From NCBI RefSeq assembly GCF_010728155.1, contig NZ_AP022605.1, positions 2,418,001 to 2,482,000 on the forward strand: DNA of 64,000 nt. Direction: 5' to 3'. Every line of letters starts with the position of its first letter. Position 1 is the first letter of the stretch. Under the pieces are notes generated by a model. It was given only the letters and a program-made list of their open reading frames with translations, searched no databases and was not told the DNA's origin. Below are positions 1-13,091 of the stretch, in pieces. Source of the DNA: Mycolicibacterium doricum. Its GTDB lineage: Bacteria > Actinomycetota > Actinomycetes > Mycobacteriales > Mycobacteriaceae. A program made the position numbers and the translations under genes.

Positions 1-1562
<1,562 letters not shown>

Positions 1563-1593
1563 ACAGGGTCTTCAGCCGACGAGAAGGGGTTCG

Positions 1594-2397
1594 ATGATCA
1601 GCAAGTCCCGCCGACGGTTTCGCCGGCGCCTGTCGGCCGCGGTGCTGCTGCTGGTCGGACTTGGTGTCGCGGGCGGTGTCGCCGCCACGCTGACGCCGGC
1701 ACCGCAGGTGGCGGTGGCCGACGAGTCGCAGTCGGCGCTGCTGCGCACCGGCAAAGAGCTCTACGACATGTCCTGTGTGACTTGCCACGGCAGCAACCTG
1801 CAGGGCGTGCCCGACCGTGGGCCGAGCCTGATCGGTGTCGGCGAGGCGGCGGTGTACTTCCAGGTCTCGACCGGCCGCATGCCCGCACGCCGCAACGAGG
1901 CCCAGGCACCGGACAAGCCGGCTGTCTTCGACGAGGCGCAGACCGATGCGCTCGGCGCCTACGTGCAGGCCAACGGTGGCGGCCCCGTCGTCCCCCGCGA
2001 CGAGAACGGCGAGATCGCCAACGAGTCGCTGATCGGTGACAACGTCGCCCGTGGCGGTGACCTGTTCCGGCTGAATTGCGCGTCGTGCCACAACTTCACC
2101 GGCCGGGGCGGCGCCCTGTCGTCGGGAAAGTACGCACCTGAAATCAAAGCTTCCCCCGCCCAGGTATACACCGCGATGCAGACCGGTCCGCAGAACATGC
2201 CCAAGTTTTCCGACCGCCAGCTGTCACCGGAGGAGAAGCGCGACATCGTCGCCTATGTGGAGGAATCGCGGAAGACACCGCCGCCCGGCGGTTACGGGCT
2301 CGGCGGATTCGGGCCGACGTCCGAAGGCATGGCGGCATGGATCATCGGCATGGTGGCCGTCATCGGCGCGGCTCTGTGGATCGGGGCACGCGCGTGA
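1594..2397 (+). CDS. qcrC: Cytochrome bc1 complex dihaem cytochrome c subunit
   Basis: Carries two covalently bound haems that pass electrons from the Rieske/cytochrome b part to the CuA site of CtaC, replacing a soluble cytochrome c. Two CxxCH motifs are visible, CVTCH and CASCH, with downstream Met ligands (GRMPA, QNMPKF). An N-terminal anchor ([17 protein letters not shown]) and a C-terminal anchor ([22 protein letters not shown]) hold it to the membrane. 267 residues from ATG 1594, chosen because it follows GAGAAGGGG at good spacing and starts MISKSRRR as in relatives. The frame stays open back to 1465 through the 15-bp repeat, so an N-terminally extended form is possible. Confidence 0.93.
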   Translation: MISKSRRRFRRRLSAAVLLLVGLGVAGGVAATLTPAPQVAVADESQSALLRTGKELYDMSCVTCHGSNLQGVPDRGPSLIGVGEAAVYFQVSTGRMPARRNEAQAPDKPAVFDEAQTDALGAYVQANGGGPVVPRDENGEIANESLIGDNVARGGDLFRLNCASCHNFTGRGGALSSGKYAPEIKASPAQVYTAMQTGPQNMPKFSDRQLSPEEKRDIVAYVEESRKTPPPGGYGLGGFGPTSEGMAAWIIGMVAVIGAALWIGARA

Positions 2398-3662
2398 ATG
2401 ACGAACGGATGGATGACGAACTGAGCGACGACGAACGCCGGGCAGCTGCCAACACGCCCGCTGATGCGCCCAAGGGCACCGACGCACCCGGCCACGCCGG
2501 CGTGCCGGGCCAGCCCACCGATGCCGAACTGGCGACCATGTCACGTGAGGAGCTCGTCGAACTCGGTGGCAAGCTCGACGGCGTCGAGACCGTATTCAAG
2601 GAGCCGCGCTGGCCGGTCCCGGGCACACGCGCCGAGAAGCGTGCGGAGCGTTCGGTCGCGACGTGGCTGCTGATCGGCGGCGTGTCCGGCCTGGTTCTGC
2701 TGCTGGTCTTCCTGTTCTGGCCGTGGGAGTACCAGCCCTACGGCTCCGAAAACGAGTTCCTGTACTCGCTCACGACACCGCTATACGGGTTGTTCTTCGG
2801 ACTGTCGATCCTCGCGATCGGGATCGGCGCGGTGCTCTACCAGAAGCGGTTCATCCCCGAGGAGATCTCGATCCAGGACCGCCACGACGGTGCCTCACCC
2901 GAGATCCAACGCAAGACGGTCGCGGCTAACCTGACCGACGCCCTCGAGGGTTCGACGATCCGGCGTCGCAAGATGATCGGTCTGTCGCTCGGCGTCGGGC
3001 TCGGCGCGTTCGGCCTCGGCACGGCGGTGGCGTTCATCGGCGGCCTGATCAAGAACCCCTGGAAACCGGTGGTGCCGACCGCCGAGGGCGCCAAGGCGGT
3101 GCTGTGGACCTCGGATTGGACGCCGCGTTTCCAGGGCGAGACCATCTACCTCGCCCGGGCCACCGGCAACACCGGGCATGGTTCGGCATTCGCCAAGATC
3201 CGGCCGGAGGATCTCGACGCAGGAGGCATGGAGACCGTCTATCCATGGCGTGATTCGGACGGTGACGGTACGACGGTCGAATCGCACCACCGGCTCAACG
3301 CGATCCTCATGGGGGTGCGTAATCCCGTGATACTGATCCGTCTTCGGCCCGAGGACATGCAGAAGGTGGTCAAGCGTCAGGGCCAGGAGAGCTTCAACTT
3401 CGGCGAGTTGTTCGCCTATACGAAGATCTGCTCGCACCTGGGTTGCCCCGCGTCGCTCTACGAGCAGCAGACCAACCGGATTCTCTGCCCCTGCCACCAG
3501 TCGCAGTTCGACGCGCTGCACTTCGCGAGACCGATATTCGGTCCGGCGGCGCGCGCCCTCGCACAGCTACCCATCACCATTGACCAGGACGGATACCTGG
3601 TCGCCAACGGCGACTTCCCCGAGCCCGTCGGGCCTGCATTCTGGGAACGGAAGACAACATGA
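2394..3662 (+). CDS. qcrA: Rieske iron-sulfur subunit of cytochrome bc1
   Basis: Oxidises menaquinol at the Qo site and hands electrons to QcrC. The 2Fe-2S binding motifs CSHLGC and CPCHQSQFD lie near residues 340-370. Three transmembrane segments precede the Rieske domain ([54 protein letters not shown]), the long actinobacterial form. 422 residues from GTG 2394, which overlaps the qcrC stop as GTGA; an ATG at 2409 is an alternative. The N-terminal 60 residues are acidic and hydrophilic and look longer than in several relatives. Confidence 0.95.
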   Translation: MNDERMDDELSDDERRAAANTPADAPKGTDAPGHAGVPGQPTDAELATMSREELVELGGKLDGVETVFKEPRWPVPGTRAEKRAERSVATWLLIGGVSGLVLLLVFLFWPWEYQPYGSENEFLYSLTTPLYGLFFGLSILAIGIGAVLYQKRFIPEEISIQDRHDGASPEIQRKTVAANLTDALEGSTIRRRKMIGLSLGVGLGAFGLGTAVAFIGGLIKNPWKPVVPTAEGAKAVLWTSDWTPRFQGETIYLARATGNTGHGSAFAKIRPEDLDAGGMETVYPWRDSDGDGTTVESHHRLNAILMGVRNPVILIRLRPEDMQKVVKRQGQESFNFGELFAYTKICSHLGCPASLYEQQTNRILCPCHQSQFDALHFARPIFGPAARALAQLPITIDQDGYLVANGDFPEPVGPAFWERKTT

Positions 3663-5332
3663 GTGCACAGAGTGGTTCCAAGATGGCCGCCCGGCTTGCC
3701 GCCCAGGGTGAGGCGATCGATTCGCGCTACCACCCGTCGGCGGCCGTCCGCCGGCAGCTGAACAAGGTCTTCCCCACCCACTGGTCGTTCCTGCTGGGTG
3801 AGATCGCCTTGTACAGCTTCATCGTCCTGCTGATCACCGGCACGTGGCTGACCCTGTTCTTCGACCCGTCGATGTCCGAGGTCGTCTACGACGGTGTGTA
3901 CCAGCCGCTGCGCGGCATCACGATGTCGCGAGCCTACGAAACCACCCTCGACATCAGCTTCGAGGTGCGCGGCGGCCTGTTCGTCCGGCAGATCCACCAC
4001 TGGGCGGCGCTGCTGTTCGCAGCGTCGATCATGGTCCACCTGGCCCGCATCTTCTTCACCGGCGCGTTCCGGCGACCGCGTGAAGCCAACTGGGTGATCG
4101 GCGCGCTGCTGCTGATCCTGGCCATGTTCGAGGGCTTCTTCGGCTACTCGCTGCCCGACGACCTGCTGTCCGGCACCGGCCTGCGGGCGGCCCTGTCCGG
4201 GATCACCATGGGCATCCCGGTGGTCGGCACCTGGATGCACTGGGCCATGTTCGGTGGCGACTTCCCCGGCACGATCATCATCCCGCGGCTCTATGCGCTG
4301 CACATCCTGCTGATCCCGGGCATCATGCTCGCGCTCATTGCCGCGCACCTGGCGCTGGTGTGGTTCCAGAAGCACACCCAGTTCCCCGGTCCCGGTCGCA
4401 CCGAGAAGAACGTCGTCGGCGTACGTGTGATGCCGGTGTTCGCGGTGAAGTCCGGCGCGTTCTTCGCGGTGACCGTCGGTGTCCTCGGCCTGATGGGCGG
4501 ACTGCTGCAGATCAATCCGATCTGGGCTCTCGGCCCGTACAAGCCTTCTCAGGTGTCGGCGGGCAGCCAACCCGACTTTTACATGATGTGGACCGACGGC
4601 CTGCTCCGGATCTGGCCGCCATGGGAGTTCTACATCGGCGACTACACCATCCCGCAGCCGGTGTGGATCGCGGTGCTGATGGGCCTGATCCTCGGATTGC
4701 TGACGGTGTATCCGTTCCTGGAGAAGCGGCTCACCGGGGACGACGCCCACCACAACCTGTTGCAGCGTCCGCGTGACGCTCCGGTCCGCACGGCGATCGG
4801 CGCGATGGCGATCTCTTTCTACCTGTTGATGACGCTCGTATGCATGAACGACATCATCGCGCTCAAGTTCCAGATCTCCCTCAATGCGACGACGTGGATC
4901 GGCCGGATCGGCATGGTGGTGCTGCCGGCGATCGTGTACTTCGTCGCCTATCGCTGGGCGGTGTCGTTGCAGCGCAGCGACCGTGAGGTGCTCGAGCACG
5001 GTATCGAGACAGGGATCATCAAGCGGCTGCCGCACGGTGCGTACATCGAGCTGCACCAACCGCTCGGACCGGTCGACGAGCACGGCCATCCGATTCCGCT
5101 GGAGTACCAGGGCGCTCCGCTGCCCAAGCGGATGAACAAGCTGGGGCTCGGCGGAGCGCCGGGCAGCGGCAGCTTCCTGTTCGCCGACCCGATCGTCGAG
5201 CACGAGGCGCTGACCGAGGCGGCGCACGCCTCGCACCGCCGGGCGCTGACCGCTCTGCAGGCTCGGCAGGGCGCCAACGGTTCCACCGACGGTGACGGCG
5301 ACGGCGACGGTTCGGCGAACGGTCACCACTAG
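3659..5332 (+). CDS. qcrB: Cytochrome bc1 cytochrome b subunit
   Basis: Membrane subunit with two haem b groups and the quinol oxidation and reduction sites. 557 residues with eight or more hydrophobic helices; haem-ligating histidines lie in [17 protein letters not shown] and [11 protein letters not shown]...AAHLALVW, and the Qo-site PPWE-type motif appears as [12 protein letters not shown]. The C-terminus carries the long actinobacterial tail and ends in an Asp/Gly-rich stretch ([14 protein letters not shown]). ATG overlaps the qcrA stop as ATGA, so the three qcr genes are translationally coupled. A hairpin follows 14 nt after the stop. Confidence 0.96.
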   Translation: MSAQSGSKMAARLAAQGEAIDSRYHPSAAVRRQLNKVFPTHWSFLLGEIALYSFIVLLITGTWLTLFFDPSMSEVVYDGVYQPLRGITMSRAYETTLDISFEVRGGLFVRQIHHWAALLFAASIMVHLARIFFTGAFRRPREANWVIGALLLILAMFEGFFGYSLPDDLLSGTGLRAALSGITMGIPVVGTWMHWAMFGGDFPGTIIIPRLYALHILLIPGIMLALIAAHLALVWFQKHTQFPGPGRTEKNVVGVRVMPVFAVKSGAFFAVTVGVLGLMGGLLQINPIWALGPYKPSQVSAGSQPDFYMMWTDGLLRIWPPWEFYIGDYTIPQPVWIAVLMGLILGLLTVYPFLEKRLTGDDAHHNLLQRPRDAPVRTAIGAMAISFYLLMTLVCMNDIIALKFQISLNATTWIGRIGMVVLPAIVYFVAYRWAVSLQRSDREVLEHGIETGIIKRLPHGAYIELHQPLGPVDEHGHPIPLEYQGAPLPKRMNKLGLGGAPGSGSFLFADPIVEHEALTEAAHASHRRALTALQARQGANGSTDGDGDGDGSANGHH

Positions 5333-5346
5333 AGTCCGACGACGAC

Positions 5347-5381
5347 ACGGCCGCTGCGATCCTTGCGATCGCTGCGGCCGT
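5347..5381 (+). terminator. Terminator-like hairpin after qcrB
   Basis: A 15-bp stem (ACGGCCGCTGCGATC pairing with GATCGCTGCGGCCGT, one mismatch) around a 5-nt loop lies just after the qcrB stop. There is no long T run, as is usual in mycobacteria. Confidence 0.75.
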
Positions 5382-5454
5382 TCGTCGTGTGGTGTATGAG
5401 TCGTCGCGGTATGGGCCGGCCGCCTCGGCCTGCGAGACGGAACTCGACCAGGTG

Positions 5455-6099
5455 TCAGGCAGCCGGTTGCCGCAGGACGCGGATCTCGCGCAGATACCAC
5501 CACGGCGCCACCGGCATGGCCAGCGTGATGACCGCCGCCAGGCCGTAGAGCACCCATGAGGCGATGTCGTCGCCGACGGCCATCAGATAGGTCGCCATCC
5601 CGATCACCACCATCGCAGCTCCCATGGCGATCGCGATGACCAGCGCGCAACGCCGCCAGAGTTGCTCGACGCGGGCATTCCCGGGCCCAGCGTGCAGCCG
5701 GGGCGGCACCTCACGGAGGGCGGCGACGTTGAGCTTTTCCGTCGGCGATTCGGCGGTGCGGGCCGCACTTCCCTGCCCCGCCATGGTGCCAGCCCGCTGC
5801 ACGGTCAGCGGTGCGGGCTCGCCCGCAGCATTGCGACGCGCTCGCAGCAACAGCGGCACGGCTGCGGCGATGACGACAGCGGAGACGCCGATGACGCCGT
5901 ACAGAAGCCACGGCGTGCCGCCGTCGGCGGCGGGCGCCGACGCCCCGGCGAGGTCCGCCAGCGCGACAGTCGCCGCGACACCGGTGCCCAGTGCGGTCAA
6001 CCACACGGCACCGCCCGCGCCGAGGAGGATGCGGTCCAGGTTGTCCACGTCGCCGGTGTCCGGCCGCGTGGCGGACACGGTGTCGCCCGGGTATGTCAT
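5455..6099 (-). CDS. DUF2561-type membrane protein (Rv2197c-like)
   Basis: 214 residues with four hydrophobic segments: around WLTALGTGVAATVALADLAG, LLYGVIGVSAVVIAAAVPLLL, CALVIAIAMGAAMVVIGMATYLM and VLYGLAAVITLAMPVAPWWYL. Function unknown; position next to qcrB and mmpS3 matches Rv2197c. ATG at 6099 shares one base with the mmpS3 stop (TGATG), indicating coupling; a TTG two codons upstream is possible. No catalytic motif seen. Confidence 0.85.
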   Translation of the reverse strand: MTYPGDTVSATRPDTGDVDNLDRILLGAGGAVWLTALGTGVAATVALADLAGASAPAADGGTPWLLYGVIGVSAVVIAAAVPLLLRARRNAAGEPAPLTVQRAGTMAGQGSAARTAESPTEKLNVAALREVPPRLHAGPGNARVEQLWRRCALVIAIAMGAAMVVIGMATYLMAVGDDIASWVLYGLAAVITLAMPVAPWWYLREIRVLRQPAA

Positions 6100-6989
6100 C
6101 AGCAACTCGTCTGTGCGGCGTTGCCGTTGTTGGCGGACAGCACCGTGCCGTCGCTCGTCGTGATCGAACAGTTCAGCTTGCTGACCAGGAACAGGCTCGA
6201 AGCCTGCACCGATCCCACCTCCGACTGGGAGATCGGGGTGACGGTCAGCGACCAGGGGATGTAGACGTTGCGCTGGGTCCTGCGGCGTCCGGACGCGTCG
6301 ACGTAGGTGACGGTGATGATGTCTCCCGGCGCCTTCGTCCCCGTCACCGAGTAGGTCACCTGCCGGGGACCGGCGGGAGTCGTGGTGGTCGGCGGCGGAG
6401 GCGGCGGTGTCGTGGTCTGTTGCGGCGGAGGCGGCGGTGGCGCCTCGGCCGGCGGCGCTGGAGGCGGCGGCTCGGTGACCGTCACGGTCTCCGGCGGAGG
6501 CGGTGGTGGCGGAGGCTCGGTCGTCGTCGGCGACGGCGGTGGCGGCGTGGTGGTCGTGGTGATCTCATCCTGCACGGGGGGCGGAGGCGTCGTCGTGGTG
6601 GTCGCCGGGGTGGCCAACTGATCGGTGTTGGTCTCGGTCACCAACAGCGCCACCGACACCACCAGAGAGATCGCGGCGATGATCGCGGTGACACCGACGA
6701 TCCACGGCCAGCGGGGCGGAGCCGGCTCGTCGCCGAGGTCGGACGCCGGCTCATAGCTGTCGTAGTCGTACAGCGCCGGGTCCGCGGGCACATAGGGTCC
6801 GCTGGTGAACTGTTCTGATTCCGGGGCGGAGTACGCCTGGGAGTAGGACTCCGTCGCACCCGAGGCGGCCGGTGCCTCGGCCGCGTCGACCTGTTCGGTC
6901 GCGTCGTCGGGTGCCGAGTGCCTACCGCCGTCCCGCTCGGGCTGGTCGGGTCCCGGCGAGCCCGGCCCTGGGGGGTTCGGCCCGCTCAT
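6099..6989 (-). CDS. mmpS3: MmpS3-family membrane protein
   Basis: 296 residues: an acidic, glycine/proline-rich cytoplasmic N-terminus (about 1-100), one transmembrane helix ([22 protein letters not shown]), a long extracytoplasmic Pro/Thr-rich linker of repeated TTTTPPPP and PPPPPP runs (about 125-205), then the MmpS domain with [13 protein letters not shown] near its start and two cysteines (LNCSITT, AQTSC) that could form a disulfide. MmpS proteins are small partners of MmpL exporters, but MmpS3 stands without an mmpL gene here, as in M. tuberculosis. The Pro-rich linker is encoded by low-complexity GGCGGAGG-type DNA. Confidence 0.9.
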   Translation of the reverse strand: MSGPNPPGPGSPGPDQPERDGGRHSAPDDATEQVDAAEAPAASGATESYSQAYSAPESEQFTSGPYVPADPALYDYDSYEPASDLGDEPAPPRWPWIVGVTAIIAAISLVVSVALLVTETNTDQLATPATTTTTPPPPVQDEITTTTTPPPPSPTTTEPPPPPPPPETVTVTEPPPPAPPAEAPPPPPPQQTTTPPPPPPTTTTPAGPRQVTYSVTGTKAPGDIITVTYVDASGRRRTQRNVYIPWSLTVTPISQSEVGSVQASSLFLVSKLNCSITTSDGTVLSANNGNAAQTSC

Positions 6990-7158
6990 CTACGCCTATT
7001 CCTTCTCGACTGCGTCACCGGCGCGGACATGCGGCCTCGACCGCTCACCGCGCCGGGGCAAACACTACCCAACGGCGGGTGACCGTCGTCCGTCACAGCG
7101 CGGTTCGCCGGCCAGGTGTTGCCCGTTTCGTGATCTTTGGGCCCGCGCGAGCGCCGGG

Positions 7159-7578
7159 TCAGTGCTTCTCAGGGCCCCAGTAGTACTCGAAGACCAGGCC
7201 GGCGGCCGACGTGAGCACGAACACGATGCCCGCCACGATCAGCCACGGTAGCCACAGCGCGGCGCCGACCGCGGCGGTGGAGAAGGACAGCGCGATCATG
7301 ATCGGCCACCAGCTGTGCGGCGCGAAGAAGCCGAGTTCACCGGCGCCGTCGCTGATCTCGGCGTCCTCGTAGTCCTCGGGCCGGGTGTCGAGGCGCCGGG
7401 CGATGAACCGGAAGAACGTGCCGACGATGAGGGTCAGCCCAGTGGTCAGCACCAGCGCGGTGGTACCCGCCCACTCCACGCCGCCGCCGCCGAACATCGC
7501 GGTCAGCGTGGCGTACACGACAGCGGCGAGAGCGAAGAACGCCGTGAGGACCTCGAACAACCTGGCTTCGATGTGCAT
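7159..7578 (-). CDS. ctaF: Cytochrome c oxidase subunit IV (CtaF)
   Basis: 139 residues, four hydrophobic segments ([86 protein letters not shown]). This is the small actinobacterial subunit of the aa3 oxidase. It lies 9 nt downstream of ctaC on the same strand, so the two are probably cotranscribed. The C-terminal [10 protein letters not shown] matches the family end. Confidence 0.92.
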   Translation of the reverse strand: MHIEARLFEVLTAFFALAAVVYATLTAMFGGGGVEWAGTTALVLTTGLTLIVGTFFRFIARRLDTRPEDYEDAEISDGAGELGFFAPHSWWPIMIALSFSTAAVGAALWLPWLIVAGIVFVLTSAAGLVFEYYWGPEKH

Positions 7579-7587
7579 CGAGAAGTC

Positions 7588-8646
7588 CTACCTGTTCGCT
7601 TGCGGGGCCATCTCGCCGCGCCGTGTGTCGAACGGCTTGGTCGTGACGGCGGTGGGTGGCTGGTTAATGGCGATCAGCGCCTCGGCGTTCGTCCTGCCCG
7701 CCATGCGCTGGTTCAGGTACGCCTTGAAGTCGTTCGGCGGGACCACCCGGACCTCGAAGTTCATCATCGCGTGGTAAATGCCGCAGAACTCCGCGCAACG
7801 ACCCACGAAGGCCCCGTCCTCGGTGATCTCGCTGATCTGGAAGATGTTGTCGGAGTTGTTCTGCTGCGGGTTCGGGTTCACATCCCGCTTGAACAGGAAC
7901 TCCGGCACCCAGAAGGAATGCACCACGTCGGCCGAGGCCAGCCGGAACTCGATGCGCTTCTCGGACGGCAGCACCAGGATCGGAACCTCGTTGCTGGTGC
8001 CCAGCGTCTCGATCCGGTCGAACGCCAGGTAGCTGCGCTCCTCGGTGTTCTGGCCGGCGATCACGCCCTGCTCCGGGCGGGCCTCTTCCGACTCACCCAC
8101 GGCGCCCGCACCCTCTTCACCGGGGCGGGAGGCGATGGCGGCGCTGCGCGCCTCGTCGACCCCGTCGTAGGTCATCGTGCCGTCGGCGAAGTTGACCTTG
8201 TTGTACCCGAACTTCCAGTTCCACTGGAACGCCGTGACGTCGACGACGACCTCGGGGTTGTCCTCCTTGGCCACCATCTGCTCCTGGACCACGACGGTGA
8301 AGTAGAACAGCACCGAAATGATGAGGAACGGGATGACCGTCAGGACCAGCTCCAGCGGCATGTTGTAGCCGAACTGGCGTGGCAACTCGGTGTCGGAGGC
8401 CTTCTTACGGTGGAAGGCGCTCACCCAGAAGATCATGAGGTAGACGATGCCGCCGACCACCAGGGCAGCGATCATCGAGCCAATCCACAGTTCCCGGTTC
8501 AGGTGCGCTTCGGGCGTGATGCCCTTCGGCCAGCCCAGAGCCAGTGCCTCCGTGAAGCTGCAGCCGCTCAACACCAGTGCGGTGGCACCGAAAACCACCA
8601 CCAGTGCGGCTTTTCGTGCCACCGCCTTCAGCCCGCGAGGGGTCAC
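7588..8646 (-). CDS. ctaC: Cytochrome c oxidase subunit II, lipoprotein with CuA site
   Basis: Receives electrons from QcrC through the binuclear CuA centre. 352 residues. A signal peptide ends in the lipobox LVLSGCS, so the mature protein is probably lipid-anchored; two transmembrane helices follow ([42 protein letters not shown]). CuA ligands are in [14 protein letters not shown] plus an upstream [10 protein letters not shown]. The open frame extends far upstream, but GTG 8646 is preceded by a strong AGGAGG and gives the expected signal peptide. Between about residues 165 and 200 is a low-complexity insert ([21 protein letters not shown]) typical of mycobacteria. Confidence 0.95.
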   Translation of the reverse strand: MTPRGLKAVARKAALVVVFGATALVLSGCSFTEALALGWPKGITPEAHLNRELWIGSMIAALVVGGIVYLMIFWVSAFHRKKASDTELPRQFGYNMPLELVLTVIPFLIISVLFYFTVVVQEQMVAKEDNPEVVVDVTAFQWNWKFGYNKVNFADGTMTYDGVDEARSAAIASRPGEEGAGAVGESEEARPEQGVIAGQNTEERSYLAFDRIETLGTSNEVPILVLPSEKRIEFRLASADVVHSFWVPEFLFKRDVNPNPQQNNSDNIFQISEITEDGAFVGRCAEFCGIYHAMMNFEVRVVPPNDFKAYLNQRMAGRTNAEALIAINQPPTAVTTKPFDTRRGEMAPQANR

Positions 8647-8708
8647 GTTGGCGCCTCCTAGAAGTCCGCTAAGCCGACCGCTGCGCGGTCCATGCCACCG
8701 TTTGAATA

Positions 8709-8721
8709 CTACGCAGCGTAG
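8709..8721. promoter_or_regulatory. Palindrome in the ctaC-asnB divergent promoter region
   Basis: CTACGC-A-GCGTAG is a perfect 13-bp palindrome midway between the divergent ctaC and asnB genes. Size and position suit a regulator-binding site; no known mycobacterial operator is recognised. Confidence 0.4.
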
Positions 8722-8783
8722 ACCACGCCGGGGTGGCGGTCTCGACACACCTCTGCCTTGGCGTTCAACCGGGACGCTTTGGG

Positions 8784-8789
8784 CATACT
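8784..8789 (+). promoter_or_regulatory. Probable -10 element of asnB, leaderless start
   Basis: CATACT lies 7 nt before the asnB GTG at 8797, the spacing expected for a leaderless mRNA. The same CATACTT context occurs before ctaE. No Shine-Dalgarno is present. Confidence 0.4.
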
Positions 8790-8796
8790 TGTCGCC

Positions 8797-10752
8797 GTGT
8801 GCGGACTGCTGGCGTTCCTGAAAGACCCGTCCGCGCAGCCCTCCCCCGCGCTGGTCGGCGCGGTTTCGGGGGCTGCTGAACTGATGCGTCATCGGGGTCC
8901 AGACGAACCGGGGACCTGGTCGGACGACGTGGAAGATCCGGGCATCGTGCTCGGCTTCAACCGGCTGTCGATCATCGACATCGCGCACAGCCACCAACCG
9001 CTGCGCTGGGGTCCCGCCGAGGCGCCGCTGCGTTACGTGCTGGTGTTCAACGGCGAGATCTACAACTACCTGGAATTGCGACGGGAACTGGCCGAAGCCT
9101 TCGGCGCCGAGTTCGCCACCGACGGGGACGGCGAGGCGATCATCGCCGCCTACCACCACTGGGGTCCGACCGCGCTGTCGCGGCTGCGCGGCATGTTCGC
9201 GTTCGCGATGTGGGACACCGTGGAGGGGGAACTGTTCTGCGCGCGGGATCCGTTCGGGATCAAACCGCTCTACATCGCGACCGGTCCGGGCGGGACGGCG
9301 GTCGGCAGCGAAAAGAAGTGTCTACTGGCTCTGGCCGGGGAACTGGGCTTCGACACCGGCCTGGACGAGCGCGCCGTCCAGCACTACACCGTCCTGCAGT
9401 ACGTCCCTGAGCCGGAGACGCTGCACCGCGGTGTACGCCGGCTCGAGTCGGGCAGCTACCTGCGGATGCGGCCGGGTCAGGCACCGGTGGTGACCCGGTA
9501 CTTCACCCCCCGCTTCGACGCGGTGCCCTTTCGCGCCGGTTCCGGTCCTGGTGCGGAACAGTCTCGATACGACGAGATCACCGCGGTGCTGCAGGATTCG
9601 GTCGCCAAGCACATGCGCGCGGATGTCACCGTCGGCGCTTTCCTGTCCGGTGGTATCGATTCGACCGCGATCGCCGCGCTCGCGATGCGCCACAACCCCC
9701 GGCTGATCACGTTCACCACCGGCTTCGAGCGGGAGGGTTTCTCGGAGGTCGACGTGGCGGTGGCGTCCGCCGAAGCGATCGGCGCCCGCCACGTCACCAA
9801 GGTGGTCAGCCAGGCGGAGTTCGTCGAGGCGCTGCCCGCGATCGTGTGGTATCTCGACGAACCGGTGGCCGATCCGGCGCTGGTGCCGCTGTACTTCATC
9901 GCCCGCGAGGCGCGTAAGCACGTCAAGGTGGTGCTCTCCGGGGAGGGCGCCGACGAGTTGTTCGGCGGGTACACCATCTACCGCGAACCGCTGTCGCTTC
10001 GGGCCTTCGACTATCTGCCGCGACCGGTTCGGCGCTCGTTGCGGAGGGCGTCGGCTCCGCTTCCCGAAGGGATGCGCGGCAAGAGCCTGCTGCACCGCGG
10101 TTCGCAGAGCCTCGAGGAGCGCTACTACGGCAACGCACGCAGCTTTTCCGACGAGCATCTGCGTGCGGTGCTCCGGCGGTTTTCACCGGAGTGGACGCAC
10201 ACCGACGTCACCGCCGCGCTCTACCGGGAGTCGGACGGTTGGGATCCGGTGGCACGCATGCAGCACATCGACCTGTTCACCTGGCTGCGCGGCGACATCC
10301 TGGTCAAGGCCGACAAGATGACCATGGCCAACTCGCTGGAGCTTCGGGTGCCGTTCCTCGACCCCGAGGTGTTCGCGGTGGCGTCGCGGCTGCCACTGGA
10401 GCAGAAGATCACCCGCACGACGACGAAGTTCGCGCTGCGGCGGGCGTTGGAACCCGTGGTGCCCCCACACGTGCTGAACCGGCCGAAGCTCGGCTTCCCG
10501 GTGCCGATCCGGCACTGGTTGCGGTCGGGGGAACTGCTCGAATGGGCCTACGAAACGGTCGCGGCGTCACAGACCGGCGATCTCATCGACGCCGAGGCCG
10601 TGCGCAACATGCTCGACGAGCACCGGACCGGCGTCAGCGATCACAGCCGCCGGTTGTGGACCGTGCTGATCTTCATGCTGTGGCACGCGATCTTCGTCGA
10701 GGGCAGCGTCACCCCACAGATCAGGGAGCCGCACTACCCCGTGCAGCTCTGA
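8797..10752 (+). CDS. asnB: Asparagine synthetase (glutamine-hydrolysing)
   Basis: Makes asparagine from aspartate, glutamine and ATP. 651 residues. The start VCGLLAF puts the catalytic cysteine at residue 2, needed for the N-terminal class-II glutamine amidotransferase domain; RHRGPDE and FNGEIYNY are its substrate motifs. The synthetase domain has the PP-loop [14 protein letters not shown] near residue 290 and [15 protein letters not shown] 8797 is chosen because Cys2 must follow the initiator; the frame is open upstream. M. tuberculosis has this gene (Rv2201) in the same place beside ctaC. Confidence 0.95.
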   Translation: MCGLLAFLKDPSAQPSPALVGAVSGAAELMRHRGPDEPGTWSDDVEDPGIVLGFNRLSIIDIAHSHQPLRWGPAEAPLRYVLVFNGEIYNYLELRRELAEAFGAEFATDGDGEAIIAAYHHWGPTALSRLRGMFAFAMWDTVEGELFCARDPFGIKPLYIATGPGGTAVGSEKKCLLALAGELGFDTGLDERAVQHYTVLQYVPEPETLHRGVRRLESGSYLRMRPGQAPVVTRYFTPRFDAVPFRAGSGPGAEQSRYDEITAVLQDSVAKHMRADVTVGAFLSGGIDSTAIAALAMRHNPRLITFTTGFEREGFSEVDVAVASAEAIGARHVTKVVSQAEFVEALPAIVWYLDEPVADPALVPLYFIAREARKHVKVVLSGEGADELFGGYTIYREPLSLRAFDYLPRPVRRSLRRASAPLPEGMRGKSLLHRGSQSLEERYYGNARSFSDEHLRAVLRRFSPEWTHTDVTAALYRESDGWDPVARMQHIDLFTWLRGDILVKADKMTMANSLELRVPFLDPEVFAVASRLPLEQKITRTTTKFALRRALEPVVPPHVLNRPKLGFPVPIRHWLRSGELLEWAYETVAASQTGDLIDAEAVRNMLDEHRTGVSDHSRRLWTVLIFMLWHAIFVEGSVTPQIREPHYPVQL

Positions 10753-10774
10753 CCGGCCGTGCAGCTCTGACCGG
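10739..10774 (+). repeat. 18-bp tandem duplication over the asnB stop codon
   Basis: CCGTGCAGCTCTGACCGG occurs twice in direct contact. The first copy holds the asnB stop TGA, so the second is untranslated. Confidence 0.9.
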
Positions 10775-10784
10775 ACGTCCGGCG

Positions 10785-11765
<981 letters not shown>

Positions 11766-11930
11766 TCACCCTTCAAAGTCGTCTGCACTACCCCGACCCT
11801 AGCCGCCCGGATCTGGGGCCCGTCGTCCCCCGGTGGCACACCCGCTGTGCGCTAACCTGCGTACAAGTGCCCGCGCGGTCACTGTAGACAGGCGATCTGA
11901 TCTCACAATCCCCTTGGAGCGACGTTCTCG

Positions 11931-12569
11931 ATGGCCGGCCCGTACCCCTATCCGGAGTCCTACCCCCAGCAACCGCTTCCGCCGCATCAGGGCACACCGC
12001 AACCTTATCCGGGTCAGGTGCCGTCGGCATATCCAGGCATGCTGCCCCCGCCGGTGCAGTATCCGGAGCGGGGGCGCAGACGGCTGATGTGGGCGGTGGC
12101 CGTCGCGGTCTTGGTGGCCGCCCTGGTGGCAGCGGTGGTCTTCGCCACCCGTGACGACGGTGCGCCGCAGGCGGCTGGGCCGCTCGGCGACGCCTCCGCC
12201 CGCACGGCGATCCAGGGTTACCTCGACGCCCTGTCCAACGGCGACGACGAGCAGGTTGCCCGGCATGCACTGTGCGGGCTGTTCGACGCCGTGAAGGAGA
12301 AGCGGTCGGATCTTGCGCTGGCAGGTCTGGCGGGCGACGCGTTCCGTAAACAGTTCAGCCGAGCGGAGGTGACGTCCATCGACACGATCGTGCCGTGGTC
12401 GGCGAATCAGGCTCAGGTGCTGTTCACCATGCGGGTGGCGCCGGCCCGTGGTTCGGCCCGGCGGCAGCAGCCCCCCAATGAGGAGGAACAGGCGGTCGCG
12501 CAGCTGCTCATCCGGGACAACGAGGTGCTGGTCTGCTCGTATCTGCTGCGCAGCGGCAGCCAGTACTAG
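11931..12569 (+). CDS. Conserved mycobacterial membrane protein (Rv2203-like)
   Basis: 212 residues. Residues 1-45 are rich in Pro, Tyr and Gln (PYPYPESYPQQPLPP), followed by a single transmembrane helix (LMWAVAVAVLVAALVAAVVFA) and an extracytoplasmic domain of about 140 residues that begins ASARTAIQGYLDALSNGDDE, reminiscent of NTF2-like/DUF4878 lipoprotein domains. Function unknown. ATG 11931 follows GGAGCGACG. It is convergent with the HesB-family gene. Confidence 0.8.
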   Translation: MAGPYPYPESYPQQPLPPHQGTPQPYPGQVPSAYPGMLPPPVQYPERGRRRLMWAVAVAVLVAALVAAVVFATRDDGAPQAAGPLGDASARTAIQGYLDALSNGDDEQVARHALCGLFDAVKEKRSDLALAGLAGDAFRKQFSRAEVTSIDTIVPWSANQAQVLFTMRVAPARGSARRQQPPNEEEQAVAQLLIRDNEVLVCSYLLRSGSQY

Positions 12570-12573
12570 CCGA

Positions 12574-12936
12574 TCAGTTGAACGAGTCGCCGCAGGCGCA
12601 CGAGCCCGTGGCGTTCGGGTTGTCGATCGTGAAGCCCTGCTTCTCGATGGTGTCGACGAAGTCGATCGTGGCGCCCTGCACGTAGGGGGCGCTCATCCGG
12701 TCGACGGTCAGGTTGACGCCACCAAATTCCGCGGTCAGATCGCCGTCGAGCGCCCGATCGTCGAAGAACAGGTTGTAGCGCAGGCCGGCGCAGCCGCCCG
12801 GCTGCACGGCGATGCGCAGCGCCAGGTCGTCACGGCCCTCCTGGTCGAGCAGGGCCTTCGCCTTGGCGGCCGCGGCTTCGGTGAGAAGCACACCGTGGGT
12901 TGCGGTGGCGGTCGCCGACTCATCCTGAACAGTCAT
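12574..12936 (-). CDS. A-type iron-sulfur carrier (HesB/IscA/ErpA family)
   Basis: 120 residues. Carries Fe-S clusters to target proteins. Conserved cysteines are visible in PGGCAGLRYN and the C-terminal GSCACGDSF, the C-x(n)-C-x-C arrangement of the family. LTEAAAAKAKALLDQEG is the normal N-terminal helix. Corresponds to Rv2204c. Its location next to respiratory Fe-S genes is suggestive only. Confidence 0.9.
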   Translation of the reverse strand: MTVQDESATATATHGVLLTEAAAAKAKALLDQEGRDDLALRIAVQPGGCAGLRYNLFFDDRALDGDLTAEFGGVNLTVDRMSAPYVQGATIDFVDTIEKQGFTIDNPNATGSCACGDSFN

Positions 12937-13091
12937 TGCTCTCCCTTTGCATCCCTGCTGCTGGTTCGTGGGGAACGCGCCGACGAAACCCGCCGGCGGT
13001 CCACTACCTCAACGGTACCTTGCTGCCGCGTTATTCCGGAGCTGACTCCCGCCCGGCCGAACCCCGTCGATCGGCAAGTAATCTGGCGGAT

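Noticed and set aside
6382..6621. Glycine/valine-rich frame on the plus strand
   Set aside because: It is the antisense shadow of the Pro-rich linker of mmpS3.
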